Part shown: piece after piece, positions 49,600 through 59,981 of the stretch
Layout: each line of letters starts with the position of its first letter
Numbering within the stretch: the stretch's first letter is position 1
Assembly: GCA_024138015.1 (NCBI GenBank)
Contig: JAMXBB010000010.1
Location: 15,435,726 to 15,499,725, forward strand
Origin: Lumnitzera littorea
Lineage: Eukaryota; Streptophyta; Magnoliopsida; Myrtales; Combretaceae
DNA length: 64,000 nt
Reading direction: 5' to 3'
Program-made: the position numbers and the translations under genes
The notes under the pieces: model-generated
What the model was told of the DNA's origin: nothing
The model's input: the letters and a program-made list of their open reading frames with translations, nothing else
Database searches by the model: none

Positions 49600-50060
49600 T
49601 AGCTTAGGTGAGCTGATTATGGGTCTTATTTACTTGGGTTGGTGCCATGAGTTGTAGCACAATCTTCTTCTCATCCTTAACAAAGGCATAGGTATTCTTG
49701 TATCCATTGTAAGTGATATGTTGGTTGAACAATCACAGTCTTCTAAGTAACAAATGTGAACCTCCCATAGGGACGATATCGCATACTACTTCGTCCCTAT
49801 ACACATTCCCAATACTGAACCGTACAGTTACTTATTCCATCATATGCATAACACCCTTATCATGAAATCAATGTAGTTTGTAAGGTCAAGGGTGCTAAGA
49901 GGTTGGTAGTTCTAACCTTTGCATAAAGGATTGAATTATAATGTTGGTACAACTTCCTCCATCTACTGTGATGGTGTGCAACTATCCCTTAATGGTATAC
50001 TACGTATCGAATAGATTCTTTGGTCTTCCTTGGAGTTAGGCAGGGAACTCAATACTCATC
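49600..50060 (-). pseudogene. Chromovirus aspartic protease, broken
   Basis: The loop reads VDGGSCTNIIIQSFMQRLEL at about 49975, the DGGSC variant of the active site typical of this plant group. SIGNVYRDEVVCDIVPMGGS and AFVKDEKKIVLQLM follow. Broken by stops. Confidence 0.7.
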
Positions 50061-50149
50061 TCAACAATAAGGTCATTACTTCTCCTTAGTCTGCATAGAA
50101 ACAAGTTTTCTCATTCTCCTTAGCTTCAACTTTACCAACATGCTTCTCT

Positions 50150-51720
50150 TCCTTGGGTTCGCTTTCATTGGTATTATCTACTACATCTCTTCGAAGCACC
50201 ATGATACATCGGTTCGAACACTCAGTAGCCATGTGTCGAAAGCTAAAGCATTTGAAGTACTTTACCTCACTAGTCTTTTGTACAGAGATTTATCCTCTTT
50301 CATATGTCCTTAGGGTTAACCTAACCTCAATTTAGTTTGGCTAACCTACTTGGCCTTGCTAGCCTGCCTAGATATCATTAGGTCGGTCATATCTCTCCTT
50401 TTCTCTAAAGGGTCTCCTTGGCTCCAGATGAATAGGTCAATGCAAAACTAGGGCTCGGGGAAAATATCGACTTAGGTTAGCTTAGAGCATTTCCTCTACT
50501 TTTTAGCCCTCTGTGCTACTTTAATGGCCCCTTTTAGAGTATAAAACCACCATACTTCCACAATGTTACAAATCTCATATTTAAGTTTAAAAAAAAAAAG
50601 AACCTTGACACTATATGAGCTTGGGCTCATCTATGTCTGCTCGAATCATTAGCATCTTGAATTCTCGTACATAGTCATCAACAAATTGTCCTCCTTAGTG
50701 AAGTTCCTACAGTTTAGCAAACATGTCCTGCAAGTAGTTCTCGAGCACAAATATACCTATTAGCCATCTCTTCATTTCTTCATTTCTTCCAAAGTCCTCA
50801 CACCTTGTCTTCCATGCCATGTTCTGACTATATTTAGATTCTTCCACCATATAGTAGCATACCTAAAAAATTTAAGTGTTGCAAGTTACACTTTAATAGC
50901 ATTAGTGTACCCAAAACAGTCGAATACTTTCTCTACCTTCTCTTCTCACACTAAGTATTCATATCCATCTTTACTTCCATTAAGGGGTGGAATTTAGACT
51001 AAAACATTGTCAAATCCTAAAGGAGCTTAGCATCCTTGCTCTTATGTTCAGTAGTATTTAACCTCTTCTCCTACCTCTCCATACTCTAGCATTTATTTCC
51101 TCATCATTTTTCTCAATCTCTTCTAACTCTAGCCTTTGTTTAACAGCTCAATCTACTACTCCTCTAGTTTCAAGGGGTCGAATTAGGTGATTAGCTCGGC
51201 CACCTTGGCTATAGCATCCTTCTAAAACATTCTAAGGTAGGTTTTTATGTGGTACACCTTAGGGTTGTTGTTTGTTAACATGCATTGTAGTGATTGAAAC
51301 TTTAACAGGATTAGTAAGTCTATTGAGCTTATCATCAACTAACCTAGGAGTATGTGACCATGACTAGCATAAGCACCATTACCCTGGTCACCAATAATAC
51401 CTTAAACAATCGAATCCAACATAGTATGATATGTTTTAAATAGATTGACAACACGATACATAATAAACACTTCTATTTACTACCTAAAACTTTACTAACA
51501 TACTCTTAATAACTTCAGCACTCAACATTCGCTCGAATAGAACAAAAATGAACTTGCTCTATTTTCGTAATGAATAAAAGAGTAAAATAAAGCAACAACT
51601 AGAACTATACTTATCAACACACGAATCTTCATTACACAGCTTAAAACTTCAAGACTTACTTTACACGAACACATTACAACAGCTACAGAAGGAATGTAGT
51701 AGCCATTAACAGCAAAACAA
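50150..51720 (-). pseudogene. Chromovirus gag, heavily worn
   Basis: A zinc-knuckle relic sits at about 50250-50200: KYFKCFSFRHMATECSNR, where the second Cys and the Gly of CxxCxxxGHxxxxC are lost. The rest of gag is too broken to follow; position between primer site and protease supports the call. Confidence 0.5.
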
Positions 51721-51763
51721 ACCAAAACTTCACTATAACTTCACATACTTCCTCTTAGAACCA

Positions 51764-51776
51764 TGCTTTGATACCA
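51764..51776 (-). other. Primer-binding site of chromovirus
   Basis: On the minus strand TGGTATCAAAGCA, matching the initiator-Met tRNA 3' end complement (TGGTATCAGAGC) with one change, just inside the 5' LTR. Confidence 0.75.
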
Positions 51777-51783
51777 GTGAAGG

Positions 51784-52826
51784 TAATGTGTCTCTAAGAT
51801 CGGACACAAGGAGGAGCACTACAACAAAGAGAATCGAAAGAAAACAAAGGAAAATTGGGCAGCTACCAACTGGATATGACATACCAATTGATACTACTTT
51901 CCCTATACTCTATCGAAAATGACATATTAGTTTGAATTATAGGGTCACTTGCCACTACTTTGTACAAAAGGGAATAAATAAGAGTTAAGAGGATAATGAG
52001 AATACTAAGATTGCTTACAAAGGAAACTTATATTATTTTTGATAATGAGAGTTGATGTCTATGTGCAACAAATGGGGGTTTTATACTAGTCCCACTAAGG
52101 TATGGGTAATTTACAAACAAAATATTGTATTTTAGTTTATTGTTTATTAGGGTGGATGTTATAGTTATATAATATAATAATTTAAATTATATTGAAATTT
52201 GATTTCAAATTTCATTTTGGACATTTTAGCAAAAAGATCTTTTCGATCTCTCATGAAATATACTAAAAAGAATAAAAGAGACAAAGAATATTTAGTATGG
52301 AAAAAGTAAAATATTCTTCTAGATTATTATGCCAGAAGATACATATCACGTAATGATTGGCATCTAGAGTATGGTATAATTCGAACAAAGGTGAAGTAAT
52401 AAATCGATAGGTAGAGTTGACCTTATTTGGCTTAAGTTAGAGCTTGATTACTTAAGGATGTCCAAACCTTTTTAGATCTGGTATCTCATAGCTCGACTCA
52501 ATTTAGGGTCGGATGCTGGTCGATTCGAGAGCTTAGCTCAGATAGACACTTAAGGCTGGTTTGCTTGGATGTTGTCTTGGTCATAGCACTGCTACTAGGC
52601 AGGTTAGCCTGTATACTTGAAAGGTTGGCATCTTTGCTCGATAGCTTTAGAAACTATGTTAGTGCATGTGAGAGCTCGACACTCAGGTTAATAGTAGAGT
52701 GAAACAAAGAGGTCTAAATGGGAATCCTTGTCTTGGATGGGGCTTCGAGCTAATACCTTCGACATGAGTCCTTAGAGTCCTTTAACTCGGCTACACGTGA
52801 TTGGTTTGGGGAGTTTATTCTTATCA
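51784..52826 (-). repeat. 5' LTR of nested chromovirus, with an extra segment
   Basis: It is the partner of 45899-46825 but about 115 bp longer. An extra stretch of about 135 bp (about 52119-52253) lies between TTTACAAACAAAATA and AAATATACTAAAAAG and is absent from the other LTR. The other LTR in turn has some 25 bp here lost. Confidence 0.82.
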
Positions 52827-53084
52827 GATTCACTGCTTTAACTTGACTATTAAATTGAGGGTAGGCAATCAATGTGAAGTGTGACGTGTTATGGTTAGCA
52901 TAGAATTCTATAAACTTAGGGTTATCAAACTAATGCCCACTATCCATGATGAAGGCGTATGGGACCCCATATCTAGAGAAGATATTGTTTTGAATGAGTA
53001 ACTCAATGTTCCTCTCGATGATTTTGGTTATTGCCTTCACCTTAACCTACCTCGTAAAGTAGTCGATGACCACAATGATGTATT
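52827..53084 (-). pseudogene. Tat 2 integrase, catalytic core part
   Basis: It reads QQYIIVVIDYFTR.VKVKAI with the first Asp, IFSRYGVPYAFIMDSGH (second Asp kept, Asn-Gly changed to Ser-Gly), FDNPKFIEFY and FNSQVKAVN. It is bounded by the chromovirus on the left and the solo LTR on the right, and joins in frame to both neighbouring parts. Confidence 0.82.
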
Positions 53085-53089
53085 GCTGA

Positions 53090-56062
53090 TGTAAGCCCTA
53101 AAGTTAAGTCAAATGACCATAGAATTGAACTTAGTACACAAAGTTTAAGACGATTGGTTAAAGGATCCAATCAAACCTAAATTATAAACTATAGATAGAA
53201 ATATTAGTAAAAATGACCCCATAAACTTGAATTGAAGAAAATAAGTAATAAAATAAGAGATTATAAAATTTTCAAATTTTAAGTATAATAATTATTAATT
53301 ATCGAAAAGGCAAAAAGTGTAATCTAATAATTAATAAATTGCTAAAGATAGATTATATGTATATTAAAAATCGTAGAATGACCTAAATAATAATTAGGAA
53401 TGTTCACATGTACCCTACATGTATTTACGTGTAAATAAAAATACATGAAATTACTTAAATTAGTTGGAAACTTATTAAATAATTAAAGAAAATTATTAAT
53501 TAATTAAGAAAAATTTAGAAAAAAATCAAAGGAATAGGGAATGACTTAGATTGGGTCGTGGCGGGTCAGGAAGTGAAGAAGAAAAATTAACCAATAAAAC
53601 ATAAGCAACACAAAAGGTAAAATTTAAGGGATTTGAGTAATGTCTTGTCCAATTAAATGCATAATAATTACTACAAAACTCTATAAATAGAAAGAAAAAT
53701 TTTGGAACTCATTTGGACAGTTAGAAGTTAAAAAAAATTGAGAGCATTAAAATTGGAGAGGAAAATTAGGGTTTAGAAAATTATTAAGCAAATCTGTACA
53801 ATAAAAACTAGTGAACCGAACCCACATATCACCATCACCACCACTCGGGACCGAGCCACCACCACCACCCGGGACCGAGCTACCACCACCACCCCACTCC
53901 AGACCCACCGCCTAGATTGATTGATACACCTAGACCGGTGTTGAAAGCCCAAAAGCTATTGGACCAGGTGAGTTTCTCACCTACTCTGATTTTGTACAAT
54001 TTCTTTAAATTATTTATTTTGCCTAAAAAATTATGAAATTTATTATTCTGAGGTTTTATTGTATATATATTTAGGGAAAAATAGTGATTAAGTTTAATTA
54101 TGTCTGAAAATATAGGATTCTTAAGAAATTAAGCAAAACCAAACATGATTAGAATTAGAAATAAATAGGCTTAGGAGTGTAGTTTGGAGCTCAAATTTTT
54201 TCTATAAAATGCTTAAGTGATATAGAACAGTGCTATGAAGCCTTTTTTTCTTAAATTTAATTTTCAAAGTTTTTAAGTAAATTTTTAGCCTTAAAATGAT
54301 GAAAGAATTGGGTAATTTTAGGTTAATCAGGTGATTAAGTGATAATTACTTATTTATATGATAATTAGATGTTTAGGGATGTTAATCTTTGATGTGAAAA
54401 CCTAATCCTAGTTTTTAGAGTGTTAAGTGTAATTAATATAGGAATTATGTAGTAATGGTAGGAAATTAGGAATATGTGGAATTGGAAATTTAATAAATAT
54501 GAAAAATTAGATTTATTTAGATAATATAATAATAAAAATTAGTATATAATAAATCTAAAACAAAATTTTATTTTAGGTAACTCTATAAAAAATATAAGAT
54601 TTTCTCACATCGAGAGTAAATCTGGTACCTCAATTAGAATTAGAGTATATCGAATAGTTTAGATCACTAAATTAAGACCCAATATGATATTAGAATACAT
54701 GAGCTTAATGTGAGTAATTTCACATCAGGATTTGATCATATTTAGGATTCCTCGTAGTTAGAGACAATATAGAATCAAAATTGGAATCTAATTTAAAAAT
54801 CGAACCCCAAAATAAAGTAGAATGAATCATTAGTAAATAATAAGTATATATGGAGAAATGAGTTAACTTATAACTTAGAATATGAATAATTAAAGTATAA
54901 GTACTAAAAAGACGTATTTGTATTATAGAATACTTAGAGACAAATCGACTTACAATTGAGTGATTAGGCGATTGAAAATTTCAAGTAAGTTGGGTTATTA
55001 CTTACTGTATTAGAGTACTATTTTATGATACTTGGAGATTTACGATTGTGTATGATTGTGATTGTAAGTAGTTTATGCATATGTTTGAGTATTTGAATTC
55101 GTATTGAAATTTGTAATGTGATTGATTTTATGTTATGACTGAATTGGTATGAAATTGTTTGAACACCCTAAATGGAATTTAATCTTATTCGACTCTAATG
55201 ACCTAAATTGTCATGCATTGCAACCCTTTGGGGGATCATTAGGATTCTCCTACCAAACACTGACACCTTCGATAAAGATAGCGCTGGATAGCAATTGGTC
55301 TTTTCCTCATTCTTAGCCGAACTAAGTGACAGGAGAGGAGGTCGCGGTGAGGATGAGGGCATTGGTTCGAAGGATAGTCTTAGGAGGAGCAGTGTCTTCA
55401 TTGCACAAACCTGTGTTTGGTTGTGAGTTGTTGCATAACATGAAAACTCCTCAACTGGGATTAAAGCCTATAAAATTTCTTTGATTTCACAACAAACTAG
55501 ACTACGTTGTGTGATGATACTTGCTTGTTATATTACATGAAAATAATTGCTTGATAATCTTGTTTGTGTTTATATACATTCATGGGTCTCCAATTCAACT
55601 TACTGAGCTGTAGTTGCTCATACTTATATAAATCCTTTTGCAGGTCCTGATTTTTAAATAATTCAAGTATTATGCTGCCCTACAACTATCCAAAGGTTAG
55701 TTCTTTTGAAGCCTGGGGTATGAGAATCAATTTGCCTAATAGTAGATATATAGTTAGAGTCTCCTTTATAGCTTAAAAATGAAAGATTGACAATTATTAT
55801 ATAAATTAGTGAACTGTTATGTTAATATAGAATTTCTTGGGAAGTTCTGTGGAATGCACATGTAATTATGTATGTTGACCTAAAATTCTTGATAATTACT
55901 ATAACTTTAGCTAAACACTTAATTGAACTGTTTACTTCAAAATAAGGAGTTGTCGACGCCTTGTGTATATCATGTCTATGGTAGGTACTGTGAAGCTAAT
56001 TACTATCATAGAATGGTTTACACGAAGGGATTATTACGACTCTATGACTTTGAGGTGTAACA
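53090..56062 (+). mobile_element. Solo LTR, about 2.97 kb, nested in Tat 2 integrase
   Basis: It begins TGTAAGCCC and ends GAGGTGTAACA, with flanking 5-bp repeats GCTGA (53085-53089) and ACTGA (56063-56067). No pol, gag or primer site was found inside. A TATA-like CTATAAATAG lies near 53690, followed by a CCACCA-rich repeat (53830-53905). Cutting it out restores ALVGQQYIIVV in the integrase. The parent is probably a large-LTR Ty3/gypsy element. Confidence 0.7.
53820..53905 (+). repeat. ACC-rich repeat inside solo LTR
   Basis: The phrases CACCACC and CGGGACCGAGC are repeated (53846-53858 and 53868-53880) in alternating order, a short GC-rich island in AT-rich DNA just downstream of the TATA-like box. 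Confidence 0.6.
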
Positions 56063-56067
56063 ACTGA

Positions 56068-56338
56068 CCAACTAAGGCTTTGGGAAGACGTTAAGAATGT
56101 TGATGCTCTACTGGATAAATGGCCATAGATTGGTCTAGGGCTAAAGATTGCTACTAGGGGTGCGACTAATTGATGTATGCTTCTGGCACTAGGGCACTTC
56201 TAAGCTATGGCTTTGTCATCCTGCCTCATAGTAGACTAGTAGTATCTAAGCCATAGAGCTCGAATGTAAAGTGTTTAAGATTGGATGTGGTTGTTGTACA
56301 CTCCAATGTATAGCTCTTCCATGATGGGACTTGAACAA
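56068..56338 (-). pseudogene. Tat 2 integrase, N-terminal part
   Basis: The zinc-binding region reads VYNNHIQS.TLYIRALWLRY and KCPSARSIHQL, then PFIQ.SINILNVFPKALVGQ, matching the PWPFAQWGIDIVGPFPxAxGQ of Tat integrases. On its other side it is fused directly to the RT palm; the RT active site, RNase H and aRNH are deleted. Confidence 0.75.
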
Positions 56339-56900
56339 CTTAGTCATTATATGCTAATATGTTGCCTCAGCATTTTTAAGGCCAAAGGACATGACATGTA
56401 GCAATACATATCAAAGTCGATGATAAAAGAAGTATAGACTTCATCTTTCAGGTCCATTTGGATTTGATTGTAGCTCGAGAAGGCATCCATGAAGCCAAAT
56501 AAGGTATATCCTGATATGAAATTGACTAATAGGTCAATCCTAAGGAAAGGGAGATAGTTTTTTAGGTAAGCTTTGTTGAAGTCAGTATAATCAACATACA
56601 TGCGTTACTTCCCAGACTCCTTCTTAACTAACACTACATTTGCTAGTCAGGTCAAATACTTATCCTCTCTAATGAAGCTGGCCCTAAGCAGCTTCTATAC
56701 TTCTTCCTCAATTGCAACCTTAACAGGCCGTACACTAGAGTCGATATTGAGGTTGTGGGTTGCTAGGTCAAGGGAGATCCTAGGCATGTCTAACATCGAC
56801 TAGGCGAACCTATCTGAATTGGCCTATAGGAGGGCAACTATCTCCTCCTTCACTTCGAAAGGGGTCTTGATCCCTACCTTAGTGGTTTAGTTAGGAGAAG
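56339..56900 (-). pseudogene. Tat 2 reverse transcriptase, truncated
   Basis: The stretch 56601-56347 reads MYVDYTDFNKAYLKNYLPFL, RIDLLVNFISGYTLFGFMDA, SYNQIQMDLKDEVYTSF and CPLALKMLRQHI, and stops just before the YVDD box. Upstream (56602-56860) are EEEV.KLLRASFIREDKYLT and LANVVLVKKESGK. The catalytic half is absent. Confidence 0.82.
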
Positions 56901-56989
56901 TGCCAATCTTTACCTCTTCTTTTTTTTCACCCAACTTACTTCTCTCAGCCAGCTTCTCCTAAAGGATGGTCTCTAAAGCAAAGACACCA

Positions 56990-57440
56990 TCTGCTCTGGC
57001 GACCTTGACATAAGCTCTCAAGGAGAGCTTCTAGTTGTACCTACAAATTCTCACTCCAATAGGGTTTGAGAACTTGGCCTTTAAATGGAGGGATGAGGTA
57101 ATGGCATCAAAAGCATTCAAGCCCAGTCATCCTAAAAGTGCATTATAGAGGGATGGGTAGTCGACTATAACAAACTCCATTAGTCGTCAAGTGACATTGT
57201 CACCACTGCCAAGTTCTATGTTAAGAGTGATAATACCCTTAGCTCAAACAGTTCCCTCATTAAAGCCGATGAGATTATAGTGGTAGGGCTTCATCTTAAT
57301 TGGTAATTTGTTCCTCATCCTTTTGTACGTATGCATGAAAAAGATGTTAATAGAGCTGTCGGTGTCCAATATAATCTTAAGGATCTTAAAGTTTGCAATC
57401 CTCGTCCCTATTGTAGGAGCATCTTAATGAGGGGTGTCTA
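56990..57440 (-). pseudogene. Tat 2 aspartic protease, broken
   Basis: The active-site loop at about 57370 reads IILDTDSSINIFF, with catalytic Asp kept but Gly of DTGS replaced by Asp. KGIITLNIELGSGD and EFVIVDYPSLYNALLG at about 57230-57140 match the conserved tail, though the last Arg is a stop. Confidence 0.78.
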
Positions 57441-57649
57441 TTCCCTTTAGGTCCTCGTTGGAGAAAGAGATTGAAGTGTTAATTTTCTTCCTCTTTTCTC
57501 TGATGGCAACTCCTCAAACAAGGTGTTAGTCGAGTTGCTTGCTCGGCCAACTCCATAGGTGTGGCCCCTAAATAATTATGTTGATTACGCCATTAGGAGC
57601 TCGGTCATTAAGGGTATGGTCATTATGGTGATCTTTATTATGCTCTGCT

Positions 57650-59200
57650 CAAGCGCCTTTAGTTTGTTGCCTTCGTAATGCCTTGTTTCATCATCATTAG
57701 AATGGTTGTCATTCCTTCACTAGGCCACATACTCACCAAAGAAGCCCCTTTGAATAGCGTATTCAATTGTGTTCTTCAACTGGAAGCACTCTTCCATAGT
57801 GTAGTCATGGTCGTTGTAAAGCTGGCAATACTTGTTTGAGTTATGAGGACCTAGGTTCCCCCTCATCTTAGAGGGCTTCTATAGCAAACCTTTGTTTTAC
57901 ACTTCAGCAAAGACTTAGGTGATTAATTGGTTTAGAGGGTTATGCTGTTTGTAGATGGGAGGATGAAATGGGTTATGCTTGGCTCAGCAATTCTCATGCT
58001 TCTTACTGCTTGAGCCTTCCCCTTCAGCTTTGCTCAATGCCCTGCCACTTAGGCGATCCTTCACAAACAGTCTTTCCTTATCCTTTTCTCCACCTGACCT
58101 CTCTCGATTGGCATCGTGCCTGGTGCAAATGTTGTCATCCTGGTCCATGTATTTCTAGGCCTTGTTCCATAATTTGGCTAGGGTCTTCAGCTTGCTCTTT
58201 GTAAGCATGCACAAGAAGTCTCGTATAGGTCTTATGCCAAGATATATGGCATGCACATCCTTTATCCAATTAAGGGATCTCAGCCAAAGCATTGTTGAAT
58301 CGAGCTACATATTTAAGCAAAATTTCAACCTCGCTCTGCCTTATCAGGTACAAGGACGACGTATTCTTAGATGGAGACTTACTAGCCTTAAAGTGGAGGC
58401 TAAACCTCTATGCTAGCTTATCAAAGGAGCTAATCGAGTTCTCAAGTAGATGGTTAAACTATGTTCGAGTTGCCTTCCTCAAAGTACCTAGGAAAGCCTT
58501 ACACATAATAGTGTCTTCATGACCATAGAGATTCATGAGGGTGTGGAAGTAGAAGAGGTGATCATCAGGATCACCAGTGCCGTTGTGTTGATTCAAGGTA
58601 AGAAGTTTACTGTTTGGAGGCAAAGCTTTGTCTTGGAGACCCTTGGTGAAAGGGGTTTTATTATTGGTGAGTAGCTTAATATCGTTAGTTGCCTTGCTCC
58701 CTTGCTACTCGAAGAAACTTCTTATGATTGCACAAGCTCGTTAAGGTCAGCATTGTCTGTTGAGTGAGCTTAGCAAGCTGTAGGGTGTACTGGTACTCCA
58801 TAGGAGCTGGCTACATGCTCATTACCATCAAGGGCATAGTCATAGGTGGCCATAGACCGCACCTACTCTTCTTACACTAAGGGATCACCTAATTGATCCT
58901 TATCATTATTTTGCTACTACTGTTGGTTGTTATGCCTAATATGGGAATCAAAAGCTTTATGTAGATAGGTTTGTGCACTATGCCTCTCAGCATCCTCAAG
59001 GCAAACATGAAGCAACATATTTTAAGTAACAAACTCCTCAAGCAAGTGCTTCGAGCACCATTTAAGTATTTCCTTAGCTGGAGGCTACTCGCTGGCACGT
59101 TGGTTGTTCACTAACTAGTTGTTCTCAGGGTTGTCGATGCGACACTTGATGGCAATTGAGGGTTGTCTTTGGGAGAGCGTTTAGTGTGTATTCATGTAGG
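57650..59200 (-). pseudogene. Tat 2 gag, broken
   Basis: The Retrotrans_gag core at about 58595-58140 reads QHNGTGDPDDHLFYFHTLMN, GHEDTIMCKAFLGTLRKATR, HLLENSISSFDKLA and HFKASKSPSKNTSSLYLIRQ. A zinc-binding run follows at about 57835-57770: KYCQLYNDHDYTMEECFQLK. Plus-strand frames at 57968-58522 are its shadows. N-terminal part is above 58600. Confidence 0.8.
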
Positions 59201-59219
59201 AAATTGGATTCTATTTCCT

Positions 59220-59233
59220 ACAAACGGTGCCAA
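59220..59233 (-). other. Primer-binding site of Tat 2
   Basis: On the minus strand TTGGCACCGTTTGT, three bases inside the 5' LTR, close to the TTGGCGCCGTTTGT seen next to Tat-lineage LTRs (one C-to-T type change). Confidence 0.75.
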
Positions 59234-59236
59234 ATA

Positions 59237-59779
59237 TGGTCTTTGAGTTTTGGCTAGTATATATTAGCTGAGATTGGGCTTCATGTTATTGTGTGAGTTT
59301 ACAAGACAATAAACAATAAAGGGGTATCGGGGTATTATTTGGCATGGTTACTTCAATGCTTAAGTTAATCAGGTATGCAAAAAGAGTGAAAATACTCAAA
59401 CATATATAGTAGGCTTTAGTATGCAAAATAATGAGTGGCTTACTATGGGGTAGTAGTCTTGTATTTATAGAGGAGTAAAGCTATCAATTGGAGAAAAGTT
59501 AGTGGGTAGAAGCCTTGTTCACATTTATTGAATAGTGGAGTTATAAGGTCCGATGTGGTCCGTAAATATAAGAGGTGATTGTTGACTCAATCGCTTAACC
59601 TTATCTATGATCTCCTAGCTATTGATGACTGCTGTAATTGGGTAGATTGTATAATGAGTTTGAGTTGAGGTTGGCTATAAGGATAGAAAGGCTAGGTCTA
59701 GAGAGGCACAACGTAGGCTAGAAGCCCAACCAGGTTAGCACAGGTTTGAGAGGCCCATATCCAAAAGACCGTATCAACA
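59237..59779 (-). repeat. 5' LTR of Tat 2
   Basis: It is the partner of 39557-40100 and nearly the same length (543 vs 544 bp). It starts TGGTCTTTGAG and ends ATCAACA on the plus strand. The many differences from the other LTR point to an old insertion. Confidence 0.85.
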
Positions 59780-59893
59780 TAATGGATACCAAACTTCTCT
59801 TGGAGTGGATTTACTATTGTACTATGATTCATGCAGTGAAGGATTTCACCATTGTAATTCCACCGACGTTATCTTTAATCATCCAGAGGATGA

Positions 59894-59906
59894 AGCAGTA
59901 TATAAA
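59894..59906 (+). promoter_or_regulatory. TATA box of GDSL pseudogene
   Basis: CAGTATATAAAGT lies about 80 bp upstream of the ATG at 59982, a spacing similar to that of the intact gene. Confidence 0.5.
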
Positions 59907-59981
59907 GTTTTATAGCCCGAGGCTCCTATCTGAAATATATCACGGTGCCAATATTTTTCAATTCCACCTAGCTTGTCTCTC

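Larger units (their letters stand above)
45899..52826 (-). mobile_element. Chromovirus (CRM-like Ty3/gypsy) nested in Tat 2 integrase
   Basis: A 6.9-kb element on the minus strand with two LTRs (45899-46825 and 51784-52826), an initiator-Met-type primer site (51764-51776), gag with a zinc-knuckle relic, protease, RT and integrase. The RT and integrase style (LDDMLDELQGAKIFSK, MDFVLGLPQTSRGKDSIF) fits plant chromoviruses near CRM/Reina. No chromodomain was seen. Stops and frame changes make it inactive. Confidence 0.8.
39557..59779 (-). mobile_element. Tat-lineage Ty3/gypsy retrotransposon 2, with two nested insertions
   Basis: Paired LTRs at 39557-40100 and 59237-59779 are flanked by 5-bp repeats differing by one base (TAAAG at 39552-39556, TAATG at 59780-59784). 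Minus-strand order: 5' LTR, primer site, gag, protease, RT (partly deleted), integrase (split twice), tandem array, antisense accessory gene (plus strand), polypurine tract, 3' LTR. Removing the chromovirus (45899-52826) and the solo LTR (53090-56062) leaves about 10.3 kb. All coding parts carry stops. Confidence 0.85.

Noticed and set aside
57968..58522. Three overlapping plus-strand frames of 76-84 codons
   Set aside because: Shadows of Tat 2 gag. The minus strand has the conserved gag residues.
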